Part shown: piece by piece, positions 1-10,789 of the stretch
Layout: the number at the start of each line of letters is the position of its first letter
Position numbering within the stretch: position 1 is the stretch's first letter
NCBI GenBank assembly: GCA_013423325.1
Contig: BLJB01000071.1
Coordinates: forward strand, 1-64,000
DNA: 64,000 bases
Reading direction: 5' to 3'
From: Usnea hakonensis
Taxonomy: Eukaryota; Ascomycota; Lecanoromycetes; Lecanorales; Parmeliaceae
Made by a program: the position numbers and the translations under genes
Notes under the pieces: generated by a model
What the model saw: the letters and a program-made list of their open reading frames with translations, nothing else
The model's database searches: none
Told to the model about the DNA's origin: nothing

Positions 1-254
1 CCCATGGACTGGTGGGGTTCAATATTCAGGGGTAAGCGACCAACAGAAAAAAAAGTCCCTTTTTTCAACTCGCTGCGCTTCAATAACAACCACTTTTTTA
101 AAAAAGTTCTCAATACAAAACTTACTCTCTTTAGGAAGATCTATAACTTTATCACCCAAAGTTTTATCTATAGACCTGGTTCTGAAAATCTTTAGTTAAA
201 AGAGTTTTTGGTGTGCTGCCAAGCTTTATTGAACCCCATTTACCAGTCCATGGG
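1..254. mobile_element. MITE-like element with terminal inverted repeats
   Basis: The first bases of the window (cccatggactggt, then ggggttcaata) recur inverted at 227-254. The right copy carries about four extra bases (aaat) in the middle. This gives an imperfect terminal inverted repeat of about 24 bp around a short AT-rich interior. The interior has no transposase; the 63-codon open frame inside looks like chance. The size and structure fit a non-autonomous DNA transposon. The left target-site duplication lies outside the window, so the exact ends cannot be confirmed. Confidence 0.6.
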
Positions 255-1440
255 ATATCAGTTGTGCGGATCACTCAGACTCAGTCATTGTTATGTTAGT
301 GTCAACCTCAAATTAAGCTGGTCCCTTACATTGGGTAGAGGACTCGGGAACAGGCCGTAAATTCGAAGGCAAGGCCTTTGTGAAGCCCATGAAAAATCGA
401 CCCAAATACTACTGTCATCCAAAGAAATCCTTGTCGAATCTTCGAATCCTCGTCACTTTCACTCTCCTAGCCGCTAAATTGTAGATCTCCCAACGCCATC
501 AACTTAGAAAATAGTCGGGTGGGGGTTTCCTGATTAATGCATGCTCCATCTATTTAGGCGGACTTTGAGTGTGGGCTCTGTTTGAGACTGTGGAGTCGAC
601 TACTTCTGATTAGGACTAGTTTGGGCCTTTTGATCTGAACAGATGGGAGTATTTCCTCCTGCTCCCAGCGTTTTCATACTATCTTGGTCTAGTTTACATT
701 GAAAACTCGCCACTTGCAATGGTTGAAAAGACAAGCATCTTATATCATTGAACCCGAACCCATTTTTTGGTCGGTGGCTTTCAGGACCGTGCTCTTAGAG
801 TCGCTAAACCCTTTTGGGGGGCTTTTGCACCTTGGTATATGTGCCACCAAAGTTTAGAAATCGCTTGTGAAAAGGATCTCACATGCTTGTCCCAACGGTA
901 AAAGGTACCGAAAAGACTGGGAGAGGATTAGCTCATGTAAGGTAAAGTACCTAGGTACTTTTGGCCCCTGTTGAATTCAACCACCAAAGTTCAAGCGGGC
1001 CGCGCTAGAGCCCGCAGAGCCTCGTCTCAGCAACCTTGCCTCTAAAGGACTTTACCTTACGAGCTTATTACGCCCCACCTCGTTTTTCACTGCTGGGATT
1101 GTACTCCAATTCAATTCAATTCAATTCCACCAATTCCTTTTAATGCTTTAAATACTATATCACTATTATGTCCTCCCATTCTTCTTCTCACTCAAATTCT
1201 TACCGCCTTCCTCTCTATTACATTTGCTCTCACATATCAATACTTCTGCACTCTGCCTTTCCAAGACGATCTACATTCGCCCTTGAAATCATCAGTCAGT
1301 ACCCCACTCAGCTACCTCGGTCAGCCTGCTCACCTACGCAATCCTCCTCATACGTTGCAATCAGCTCAGCTGTTTCTGCCACCTTCCAAATCAACTGTAT
1401 ACCTTGACAACCACGCAATCCTGCGCATACACCTTTCAGA
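255..1440. other. Gene-free upstream region of the copper-fist gene
   Basis: No convincing coding frame on either strand. It holds an inverted pair of GTAAGGTAAAGT at about 936-948 and 1049-1060, possibly a small relic element, and an (ATTCA)n run at about 1106-1127. The C/T-rich stretch at 1170-1440 is probably promoter and 5' leader of the gene starting at 1441. Confidence 0.5.
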
Positions 1441-3338
1441 ATGCCTATAGACGAGAATGGTGTCAAATGGGCGTGGTGAGTGCTCCCTCTTTACCAACTC
1501 CCACGTGGGAGCCTCCACTATGGCAGTCGGCTCCCATGTCGCACAAGCTTCAAGTCTACCGCCCACAAGCACGTTACTAACCTCCGCCTTAGCGAACCAT
1601 GTGTGCGCGGCCACCGGGCGTCAAGATGCGATCACTTCTCTCGATGGATGGTTCGAGTCAAGAAGCCTGGCCGGCCTTTACGAGATTGTCCTCATGCTGT
1701 AGGCGAATGCTCATGCGGAGAGGATAAAGTGATAATGGTCAAGGTTAAAGGGTTTAAAGGAAAAGGTTGGTCTCCCTCGTATCCTGAAGAGAGATTTTCC
1801 AAATCTGGAAGGGAGATTGTGCAATTTCGAGTCAAAGCTAAAGGCGTACAGATGGAAAGTACGACTGTACCTGTGTCAAACTGCGTAGCTTCGATCCTGC
1901 TTTCGACAATCCAAATTCTCCGCCTTCTTCACGCCCAGTGCGAATTCAGGATCCACAGGATCCAACGCGCACGATTCCCTACAACAACATGAGTCGTCCA
2001 CTGCAGCAGCAGGTGCTGGATGGCTCCAACAGGCAGCTCCAAGTGAATCAACAACAAGCTACGCCCAATGCTGCACCAACTGAGACAGCCAACGATCAAC
2101 ATGTACCAGCCGAGCCTCATCATAGCCTTCCTTCGTCAGATGCCATTCAATCGCAACGCCCTTCAACTCCATTGAATCTCTCTGCAAACGGTGATTTGAT
2201 GCAAGCAGGTGCAGCAATCTATACATCACCGACACGAAACAGTCAATCTCCTCACCAGCAGCAGCCACACTCGTTGGTCCAAGCCCAGTCACCAACAGCC
2301 GGTCAAGGCTATAGTCAATCCCCGGGACTTGGTCGTAACAGCAGTCTGTATTCAAATCTCGGATCTCTGCCACAACAATTGAACGGCGGCAACCGCATGC
2401 CTCAACTCGGCACTATTCTCTACCAGCAAGCCATCAGGGACGGCTATCAGGAAGAGCTATCGCCCGATGGGCCTCGATTTACCAACCCAAACACAGGTGC
2501 TGTGTACGACACAGATCCTCGGTACCCTTGCACATTAGCCGAGAAAGAGTTTTTTGAGGGAGAAGGTTACCGCTATCCAGAACATACCGCTCCATTTTTC
2601 CATGATATAGACAGACTTGGTGTGTCGGACTTTGAATGGCCCTCCAACTCTGATGTCTTGGCGCAGGGGTTTGGATCTATTCCCGTGAATGGTATCAACA
2701 GAGTTACTCTTATCAACGGTACGAACGGAACTACTCCCATGAATGGTACCAACGGAGCTACTCCCACGAATGGTGCGAGCGGAGCTGCTCCCATGAATGG
2801 TTCGAACGGAGCTACTCCCACAAATGGTACCAACGGAGCTGGTACCATGAATGGTACCAACAGAGCTACTCCTATCAACGGTACGAATGGAGCTACTCCC
2901 GTGAATGGTATACATGGACAAACTTTCGTGAATGGTACAAGGTCATCCGCAGCACTGAATGCCTTGTCAAGTTCCAGCAATTGCGAGTGCGGCCCAGGAT
3001 GTAATTGTGTGTACTGCGCAGCCCATCCCTACAACCCCGCGACCAGAGCGCGCGTACAAGAGCTTGGCCAAATCATTGAGAGTGACTTTCTACGCCACCC
3101 CCACCCTGATTCCCTGCCGCCAATTGATGCCCCGCTGCAATTTGGGTATGGAGGTATTCGCATGAACGGCGGTCCTTCCAACCAAATCCCTCATACGATG
3201 CGCAACTCTGATTACTATACCTTACGATATCCTATGGAGCATTCCAATAATCAAACTTGCACCGGTGTCTCTGCGACATGCCCGTGTAATAGTGATTGCA
3301 CCTGCGTGGGGTGTCTCACTCATGCTGGACAACATTGA
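1441..3338 (+). CDS. Copper-fist transcription factor
   Basis: Likely copper-responsive activator of the Cuf1/Mac1/GRISEA type, acting in the nucleus. Exon 1 (1441-1475) is joined over a clear intron (1476-1592, branch ttactaac) so that the copper-fist Cys codon is split (TG|C). The N-terminal fist shows CEPCVRGHR, then CDH, the minor-groove motif KKPGRP, a CPH and CSC. A second intron somewhere in 1729-1859 joins this to a frame beginning KYDCTC; its exact ends are unresolved. The middle is Gln/Asn/Ser/Pro-rich, with eight nine-residue NGTNGATP-like repeats. Two C-terminal Cys motifs of the form CxCx4CxCx2Cx2H lie near 2980-3030 and 3280-3325; in this family they sense copper. Both DNA-binding and sensor parts look intact. 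Which regulon it controls (uptake or detoxification) cannot be read from sequence. Confidence 0.88.
2690..2945 (+). repeat. 27-bp coding minisatellite
   Basis: About nine diverged units of 27 nt (aatggtaccaacggagctac plus 7 nt) encode tandem NGTNGATPx nonapeptides in the copper-fist protein, between its low-complexity middle and the Cys-rich sensor region. The period is a multiple of three, so copy-number changes keep the frame. Confidence 0.85.
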
Positions 3339-4090
3339 GCGTCCAAATCAGGCAGCATAATACGTACATGGTTCTTGAACTTGACGGCATAGGTATGCCT
3401 AGTTGAGAAATCTCGGTCCCATGGAGCTGACGATGCTTAAGTGGTTGCTGCAGATTGCAATAATTGATTCACAGCGTTACGGATCGTCATTATTAGCGAA
3501 GGTGTTGGGGGAGTTACGGACAAATGTTCGGTCTGATGGTAACTTCTGGCGTATGGGAAAGGCGTACATTTATTTGACAATGAAGATACCCTGCATCATT
3601 AGGTGGCCGCATTGGAAGCGACACATTGGAGGTCGGATCCGTTCTATTATTTCCTTATTGTCTGATAGATTGTGTTGGTCTACAAACAAGACCTTTGATA
3701 TGTTTATTAGTGAGTAGTGATACTACGAAGGAAAGGCTTCTGCCTTTTCATCATCCTTGCAGGAAATACACAAATTTTTCAACTTCGATACTCAAACTTG
3801 GTGAGCTTGATCACATCTTGTTCATAAATTAATCATTATGTTGTATTCCATCCAAGAATGAATTTTATCTCTTCAATTAATCCACAGTCTTCGATTGGCA
3901 CGTTCCCGACATCTCCTTTCATTACCATTTACCTACTCAGCACTTCTAGCATCTTCTCACTTCGCTGCTCAAGCTACTCCGATAGCAATCGGCAGGATTT
4001 GAGACACAGACTACTCTTTCGCTACAATCTACCTACAAGGGCAACTTTTCCGTGGCCTACTCTCTCGTCATTGATCCAACAGCTCACAAC
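3339..4090. other. Intergenic region
   Basis: Spacer between two same-strand genes. Open frames here are short, overlap one another on the same strand and resemble nothing known. The last 250 bases are C/T-rich (tctcttcaat, cttctagcatcttctcac), typical of an ascomycete promoter and 5' leader for the gene starting at 4091. Confidence 0.5.
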
Positions 4091-6871
4091 ATGAATTGGA
4101 CCGGCGGCGCCCTTTCACGATCTCGCCATACCAACGCCAAGGCCTCTCTCTCAATCAAACAGAAAAACCATTTCGCCAAAGCCCGCGTCAAGCTACAAAA
4201 CGGACAGAGAGCGTGTCCGCCCGAGGTCCAGTATTTTGACTTTGGAGAGTGGAAGCCTGAGAGTGGAGTACATGATGACCAACGTTCAAAACCTGCCGAG
4301 CCCAAGGTTGCAAGCCAGAGAACCTTGGATCAATTTCAAAACGTTCAAGGCGTGGTGAGAAAATTGAAAAGTATTCGGCCACGGAACCGAGATAACAGAA
4401 GAAAGCGTTCAGTCATCAATGACACCGAAATGCACGTACTACCGAGTGGCATCCCTATTCCTCCAATCTCGCCAATCACAATCAGCTCCCGCTCTTCTTC
4501 AAGCTCTTCTTCAGCTCACTCTCAGCCTACGCCAGAACGGAACGCGAAACGGCTTCGGATCTCGCGCTCATCTCCCATGGACGAGGTAGATTCTCTGGCA
4601 GTGACAGACAGCGTTGAAGCCAAACGACGCAGACTTCTTCAGGAGAGCGACTGGGTCGGTATTGAAAGGCAGAGACGCATGTCAAAGCCCCTCAAGATGA
4701 AATTCGCGGACGCCGAAGATCGAGATCTCATAGGCAGACGCCGCCCTCTGAATAGCACCGCTATTCAAAATCGTTGGAACGTAAAAGGCTCAGGACCAAT
4801 GAAAATACCTTCTGCTGTACCTGACTCGAGGAAGCCGTTTCGGCAAGAAGACTGTTGCGGTGCAGACGAGATTAGCATACGGATTGGCTCAACAGCAGCA
4901 AGCAACGGACCAACTGCAAATGATGTTCTCGATCGCTACCAACCTTCCACGTTTACGAACCGCTCTTCCTACCCGCCAAAAGCCTTGAGCCACGAAAATT
5001 TACAGCTTGTAACGAATTCTCAACACCAGAGACGTGACTTTACCACACCCTCAGCTTCTAGAGACGAAATGTCAGAACCCTTCCGCAGTCTCTTCAGCCC
5101 AGAAGACGTCGAGCAATCGGGCATAGCTCAGCTAGCCGAAGCCGCAACTGTCGCTGACACTGGTGATGATTTGGGTAAGCTACAGTTACCAGAGGACTAC
5201 CAATTTTCAGAGCCTGAACCGGCGTTCCGCTTGGTCTCTGGACAGCGACACCACCCTCAAGGCTACATCTCGAGCTGTAACGATAGCGGTAGCCCTATCG
5301 AGTATAATTTCTCTTACCCTGATAGACAAGCTCTAGGAAATGCAATTGAGCATGCAGTGCTTCCAGAAGATCGTAACGTCCTCGAAGATCAGATCGCCGA
5401 ATACGCTCCAGTTCAAAACGCAGGCCAAAGTACGTCTCCGCTTAGCGTTGCGACATCTCGATACATGCAAGAACTTGAAAGTCAAAGCCTTGGGGCCCGT
5501 GGTCCAAGATTAATGGCCAAGGACATGACCAACAGGGCGGCTGCTGTGAAAGCACAACCTCTGGCAGAGAGGAATCCTGCCGAGGAAAAGCAAGGGATAG
5601 TCAGTAATCGAGAGCCAAAAGTTTCAGTGCAGCATGATGAAGTTCAAAATAAGGAGAACATCCTGCCAACTGAAGACGCAGATGAGATCTGGCGGGAATT
5701 TATGAACCTTGACAACGCTCTCGACGTCCACTCGAGTCAGGAAGAGCTTCCCAGCACGCATAACTCCCACGCAGTAGAACCAAGAACTTCACTACAGCAA
5801 ACCCCAGTTCAAACATGCACAAAATCCGCAACCCAGCAAGCCCCACAGCCTCCACAAGACGACGACGAACTCATATGGCAGAACTTCATATTCAGCGACT
5901 CCATCTCCAACAACGACTGGATCCTCGAAGAAGTAGAACAAGAGACAGCAAGTCCCAAATCCCCACCACCAAGCAGCCCCCTCTCCACCCAAAATAACCG
6001 AGCGGGCACCCAACCCTCCATGATCGCCGAAGTGGCCACAAGTCCCGTGAAGCAGAACCCACATCTGATAGATGACGGGATATTCGACAACGAGTCCACG
6101 CTAGTCCTAGACGACGCTTCCCACTACGCCCACGCTGCAACCAGTACCACGGGCACCGAAACAACCAGCACGCCTCAGCAAACATGCCACTCACCACGTC
6201 CTCGATCCTCCATTCCAGCAACAACAACAACATCATCCCCAGCACCCCTCTCCAGCCCCACCCCCTCAAATCTCCCACCCCCAAATCCAAATCCAAACCC
6301 ACACCCAACCCCTCAACCCCCCAACCCCCCCTCCTCCCTCCAAGCCCAACCCTCCTCCTCCTCCAGCGACCCCCTAAGCCAGACCCCATCACCCCTCCCC
6401 CTCCCCCTCCCAACCCCAGCCCCAAACACCACCCCAAAAATCCTCTTCAACCCCCCATCCCGCTACACCGGTTCCAACCCCCCCTTACCCGTCCTCGTGC
6501 ATCTCGGGCGAAAAAGCAATGCCGGTAAAGGACACTCGGATCGCAACGCAAAGTCACAGCCTAGGGGCAAGGGCAAGGGCAAGGGCAAGGGCAGGGAAAT
6601 GGATGGCGATATGATGAAAGAGAAAAGAAAGGGGGTGGTGGGGAAGGAGAGGTCGTTGGCAGATGCGGTGGAGCGCGCGAGGGGGATGATGGTTGGGATG
6701 GGAAATAGGCGGTCATGTCGGAAGAGGGGGGAGCGCGAGGGGGAACGGCAGGGTGGGGAAGAAGAAGATGAAGAACAACAACAAAATAAAGATGAAGATG
6801 ACGAGCAGGGCCGGAACGCAGAAGAAGATCTGCAATCACGGATCGATCACGACGACATCATCGATGATTGA
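4091..6871 (+). CDS. Conserved fungal protein of unknown function (MNWTGG type)
   Basis: Single-exon gene of 926 residues. The first ATG is at 4091 (aacATGAATTGG); the frame is open upstream but has no earlier ATG. The N-terminus MNWTGGALSRSR followed by a basic QKNHFAKAR segment is a pattern I recall from many Pezizomycotina hypothetical proteins, and is probably the conserved core. After that come a Ser-rich stretch, short basic clusters resembling nuclear signals, and acidic IWREF/LIWQNF-type repeats near residues 545 and 610. A very Pro/Thr-rich, almost purely C-rich stretch follows (6180-6500), then a (GK)n tract coded by repeated aagggc (6565-6595), and an acidic Glu/Asp/Gln tail. No enzymatic domain is visible. 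Nuclear location is an inference from composition; function unknown. Confidence 0.8.
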   Translation: MNWTGGALSRSRHTNAKASLSIKQKNHFAKARVKLQNGQRACPPEVQYFDFGEWKPESGVHDDQRSKPAEPKVASQRTLDQFQNVQGVVRKLKSIRPRNRDNRRKRSVINDTEMHVLPSGIPIPPISPITISSRSSSSSSSAHSQPTPERNAKRLRISRSSPMDEVDSLAVTDSVEAKRRRLLQESDWVGIERQRRMSKPLKMKFADAEDRDLIGRRRPLNSTAIQNRWNVKGSGPMKIPSAVPDSRKPFRQEDCCGADEISIRIGSTAASNGPTANDVLDRYQPSTFTNRSSYPPKALSHENLQLVTNSQHQRRDFTTPSASRDEMSEPFRSLFSPEDVEQSGIAQLAEAATVADTGDDLGKLQLPEDYQFSEPEPAFRLVSGQRHHPQGYISSCNDSGSPIEYNFSYPDRQALGNAIEHAVLPEDRNVLEDQIAEYAPVQNAGQSTSPLSVATSRYMQELESQSLGARGPRLMAKDMTNRAAAVKAQPLAERNPAEEKQGIVSNREPKVSVQHDEVQNKENILPTEDADEIWREFMNLDNALDVHSSQEELPSTHNSHAVEPRTSLQQTPVQTCTKSATQQAPQPPQDDDELIWQNFIFSDSISNNDWILEEVEQETASPKSPPPSSPLSTQNNRAGTQPSMIAEVATSPVKQNPHLIDDGIFDNESTLVLDDASHYAHAATSTTGTETTSTPQQTCHSPRPRSSIPATTTTSSPAPLSSPTPSNLPPPNPNPNPHPTPQPPNPPSSLQAQPSSSSSDPLSQTPSPLPLPLPTPAPNTTPKILFNPPSRYTGSNPPLPVLVHLGRKSNAGKGHSDRNAKSQPRGKGKGKGKGREMDGDMMKEKRKGVVGKERSLADAVERARGMMVGMGNRRSCRKRGEREGERQGGEEEDEEQQQNKDEDDEQGRNAEEDLQSRIDHDDIIDD

Positions 6872-7270
6872 ATGATTTTAAGAACAGACCTGCTCTGCTC
6901 GTCTCTGTAGTTGTACTTTGTGAGATATACGGTTTTCTCGGTGGGATGTGATGTGATAGGATGGAGGGGGATGGGGGATGCAGAGATGGGGAGATGGGTG
7001 GCGAGTAATTGAAAGCATACATGAATGAACGCATAGAAGGGATTGAACAGGAGTTCGATGACTTGGGTCCAGAACTGGCTTGGCAAAGAAAAGAGAGAGG
7101 GAGACAGGGAGAGAGAAGAAAAGAGAAAAAAGAGAGAGAAAAAAAATTCTCTTTCTTTTCCCTCTAGAATGGATATCCACAAAAAGCCCCTCCCCGCCCC
7201 ACACCCACCTTACCCCCCCATCTCCTCTCCCGCCCCTCCCCCCACCCACATTTCCCGCACAAAACCCCAC
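6872..7270. other. Convergent 3' spacer
   Basis: About 400 bases between the ends of two convergent genes. It contains purine-rich (gagagaaaagagaaa, 7083-7145) and then C-rich low-complexity sequence, which produces long spurious frames on both strands. Nothing else seen. Confidence 0.5.
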
Positions 7271-9713
7271 TCACCCCTCCCCCTGCAACCCCCCCACATC
7301 CGGATATCGCAAATCAGCCTCCCTTTCCAAGAAGCCGATCCACTTCTTCAAAAACTTACTCCCCTTCCCCACCGTCTCGCCATCGCCAATGACGCAGAGG
7401 TGTCGTTTCGGTCGAGTCATGGCAACTTCATGGGACCCCCCTCATCATTAGCCGATAAATCTCACCTAGCAACGGAGAAATAGGCACGGAGAAAGGAATG
7501 GAAAAAGGGGGTAGGTAGGGAGGGAGGCAAGGGGGAAAGAAAAAAGTGATAAACAACAAGGCCGAGGGGGAAAGAGAGAGAGAGAGAGAGAGCCCCAACA
7601 CACCATTCAACCTCCTCCTCTCCCCCAAGAACCCCACCTCCCCCTCCCCATTACTCCTCACCAAACAAACCACCACAGCCTCCTTCTCCCTCCCCTGAAA
7701 CCCATCCACACTGCCCAACTCCAAGCCCGGAAACCGCTCCTTCAACCGCAGCTCGTGCGCCAGGTACGCCAGCTGCGCGTTGTAGGGCGTCACGACGGCG
7801 ATGTGGTCGGGTTTGACGCCCGCGTCGACGAGGTTGCGGACGTGGTGGCGGACGAGGAGGGCTTCTGAGGGGTTGGATTTGCTGTCGGTGAGGAGGGAGG
7901 ATTTGGTGGGGGTGGTGTTGGTGGAGGGGTCGTCGGGAGAGGGAGAGGTGGTGGCTTCGGGGAAGTCGCCGCCTTGGGTGTCGTAGAAGACGAGGGGTTC
8001 TTTGGTGTCGTCTGTTTCTTGTACTTCGTAAGGAAGATCGGTTAGGAGCCGACTGGCGACTGCTGGCGCGGCTATGAGTTTTGAATCGTACAGTTCGTCC
8101 GAAGGGAAGCGCATGATTTTCTCGTGCATGCGATATTGAGTAGTGAGCATGCGTTTTATGCTTGGGCCGTGGAGCGTGAGGAGGCGGTCGAAAAGAGTCA
8201 CTTCGAGTGAACCACCACGTTTGCCAGTGTCTATTTCTGGTTTGGGTTTGACATTGTGGTCTAGCGACTTGATGGTGGGTGGTAATTGCAGATGGTCGCC
8301 TGCGAGAACGACCTTTTTAGCTGAGAGAAGAGGAATCCAGCATTGTGCTTCGAGCGCTTGGCTGGCTTCGTCGATGATGACGACGTCGAATTGCTCGTTT
8401 CGCAGCTGGTAGCCGCCTGCGCCGTGAAGGGTTGCGAGAACGACTTTGCTGCTACCGACGAGAGAAGTCACACACTGCTTTTCACGCTCACGATACTCCT
8501 TTCGTAGATCTTTCATATCATTGTAGATAGCCTTCCTTTCCCTACCATTCCGTGTCTTCTTGATACTAGCTTGCTTTGCATCCATCTCCTTCCGCACATC
8601 CTTGACTATTCCAGCTACTTCCGACGTGTGCGTCAGAACATCAAGAGAATGGCTCAGCACGGATGGAAGTAGACGAGCTGGATGGCCGAGCCGAATGATT
8701 GGTAGCTTGTGCGGGGCTAGACGCTCGACGATGTTGTCGACAGAGACATTAGATGGGCCGCAGACCAGGATGCGAAGCTTGCGTTGGACGAGTTGGAGGA
8801 TGAGCTCGATGAGAGTGTAGGTTTTGCCTGTCTACCACCTATGAGCTCCCGTTTCTTCGACCTAGTGGCGAAGACTCACTCCAGGAGGGCCATGTAAAAG
8901 TGCCATCTCTCTAGAAGCCAGCGCAAACCTGACAGCATCCCTCTGGCTATCGTTGAGAGTCTGGTCGACGAAATCGACCTTGGCTTCTTCCTGAGACACG
9001 GGCGTAGGTGTACCTAACCCGAACAAGACCCTCATCAGGGTTGTATACTCATTTTCGGTCGTTTTCTCAAGTCTTTCCATCGTCCAATTCATTCTGTCAC
9101 CCCACATCAGCCCCTTCCCTGTATACTGTCCGTATCGTCCCCAAACAGTAGACGTACCTCTTATAAGTAACATCATTAGCCAACTTGACCCTATCACCCA
9201 CACCACCATCAGCCTCTTCACTCCCTCTCCCTCTCATTCATTTCCAAAGAGAAGAAAAACCACTCGACATACTCACACCCACAACCTCCCCCCCAACCCC
9301 TCCTCCTCCCCCTTCCCCTCCCCAATCGCAACCTGGACACCCTTCCCAATCCTCACCACCACTCCCTCAACCCCCCTCCCCTCCATAGCAGCCTTCTCCT
9401 TCTTCCTCTCCCCACCCTTCGGCTGTTCCCCCACCCTTACCACGTCACCAACCCTAATACCATGTTCACCCAACCCATCGCCTCCAATCGCACCATCCTG
9501 CTCGAGCTCAAGCACCGTTTTGCCGCCTAGACCGGTTCGCTGGCTCGAGATGACTAGATTTGTGATGGCGAGGCCAGCCGTGGCAAGGTTCTTCGGGGAG
9601 TGCGCAGAGAGGAGGGCGGTCGTGGAGGCGGTTTCAGCGGCGAGTTCGGCAGAGAGGAGGGAGAGTTGGGATGTGGCGAAGACGGACGGACTGAGGGGAG
9701 TAGGGCGCGACAT
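7271..9713 (-). CDS. HCS1: SMUBP2/Hcs1-family DNA helicase
   Basis: Superfamily 1B helicase related to yeast Hcs1 (DNA polymerase alpha-associated helicase A) and vertebrate IGHMBP2. Exons, read right to left: 9713-9277, 9190-9158, 9093-8880, 8831-7604, 7425-7271; these sum to 2067 nt (688 aa), close to Hcs1 length. The Walker A GPPGTGKT is split by a 48-nt intron (8832-8879). Motif II is DEAS in VVIIDEASQALE. Motifs GDHLQLPPT, QYRMHEKI, VTPYNAQ, SVDGFQGREKE and NVAMTRPKR follow in the expected order. The last intron (7426-7603) holds a GA repeat yet splices cleanly (N|V codon, branch ggctaatg). The upstream part (residues 1-145) is the usual oligonucleotide-binding region of the family. It lacks the R3H and zinc-finger tail of IGHMBP2, as expected for fungi. 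Confidence 0.93.
7571..7592. repeat. (GA)n microsatellite in the last helicase intron
   Basis: Eleven GA dinucleotides, just inside the donor side of the intron 7426-7603. On the coding strand they read as a CT-rich tract. Confidence 0.9.
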
Positions 9714-10789
9714 TGTATTGTAAGACTTTATGTATATGACAGGGATCCCGACTGATTTTTCGGACCCTGTAGTGGAGAAGGAGGTTATGTACGTGGAGAG
9801 TGGTGGCGTAGTGCTGGCGACTCATCAGTCGATAGCCACACCAGACAGTCGAGGCTGATTCCAATTGGAAGTTCGAGGGAGTATCACGACAACACTATAA
9901 ACTACTTTGAGTGCTTTACGAGTCGGCAGAATTGAGGACCTATGATTGGCTGCTGATGTCTAGCGTTTCTTTTTTTCGGTGGCGTGTTGTACCGTTGTTA
10001 CCTTACAATTACAATAGATTCCAGCTGTAAGGGCCTTGCACACGTGAGCAATTGCTGCTTGTAGGCCCATATATAAAGAAGCCCTACTTGGTCGGATGAA
10101 GGGTAGTCTTCGAGCTTCAGCGAAATTGTCACACTGCCGGTGATAGTTGAATTGTGGAAACTTTTTGGATGATTTTCTACCAACATGATCCTTATTTGCC
10201 TCACGCGAAAACAAGATTGGTGACTGTCATTCCCAAAGACTACCCAGTGCAAATAATCATCATGTACCTCCCAAAAAACTGCACCTCAGATAGTTTCCGC
10301 CGCAAGTAGATATCAATCGCTTTCCAAACCCAGAAGAAATCAGACGATAAGACGATAAGAGAGTCATCAACAGAAAGCATCATCACGAACGACCTCGGAC
10401 CGCATGTCCCTTATTGCAACGGGGGGAAAAGCCGGCCTCCGGAGTGTATCAACAAGAATCTATCCATCCTGCCAGGTATGGCATTACAAATGAGAATGCC
10501 GCCAAGGGATATCCTGGAATCCTATCAAAATCCTAGCGTGGAGTCCCAATCCGGAATGTGGGCCAAATCCGGGAGTCATACTGGATCCAAAGCAAAAGTG
10601 CATCACACAGCTCCGAGCTATCATGCGCAGGCTGGGTCTGCGACTTCGTTTTATATTTTCACTGGTCGTGTGGGAAACTCAAAAGTGTGTATATTTTTTT
10701 CCCCGGGAAAGAAAAAAGGAAATCATGAAAATTGTGATCCTGGATTCCTGTCTGGAAAGGCAAGACCGCTGATGCGTAAGCTGGACCAC
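9714..10789. other. Intergenic: helicase promoter and downstream region of the C2H2 gene
   Basis: No coding signal. Contains tatataaaga at about 10069, though not placed as a TATA box for either neighbour. If the last intron suggested for the C2H2 gene is real, its final exon would reach about 10723. Confidence 0.4.

Noticed and set aside
4..195. 63-codon open frame inside the first element
   Set aside because: It lies in the terminal repeat and AT-rich interior of a MITE-like element and resembles no protein.
5892..6437. 181-codon minus-strand frame rich in Gly/Leu/Trp
   Set aside because: It is the antisense of the C-rich, proline-coding part of the orphan gene; composition artefact.
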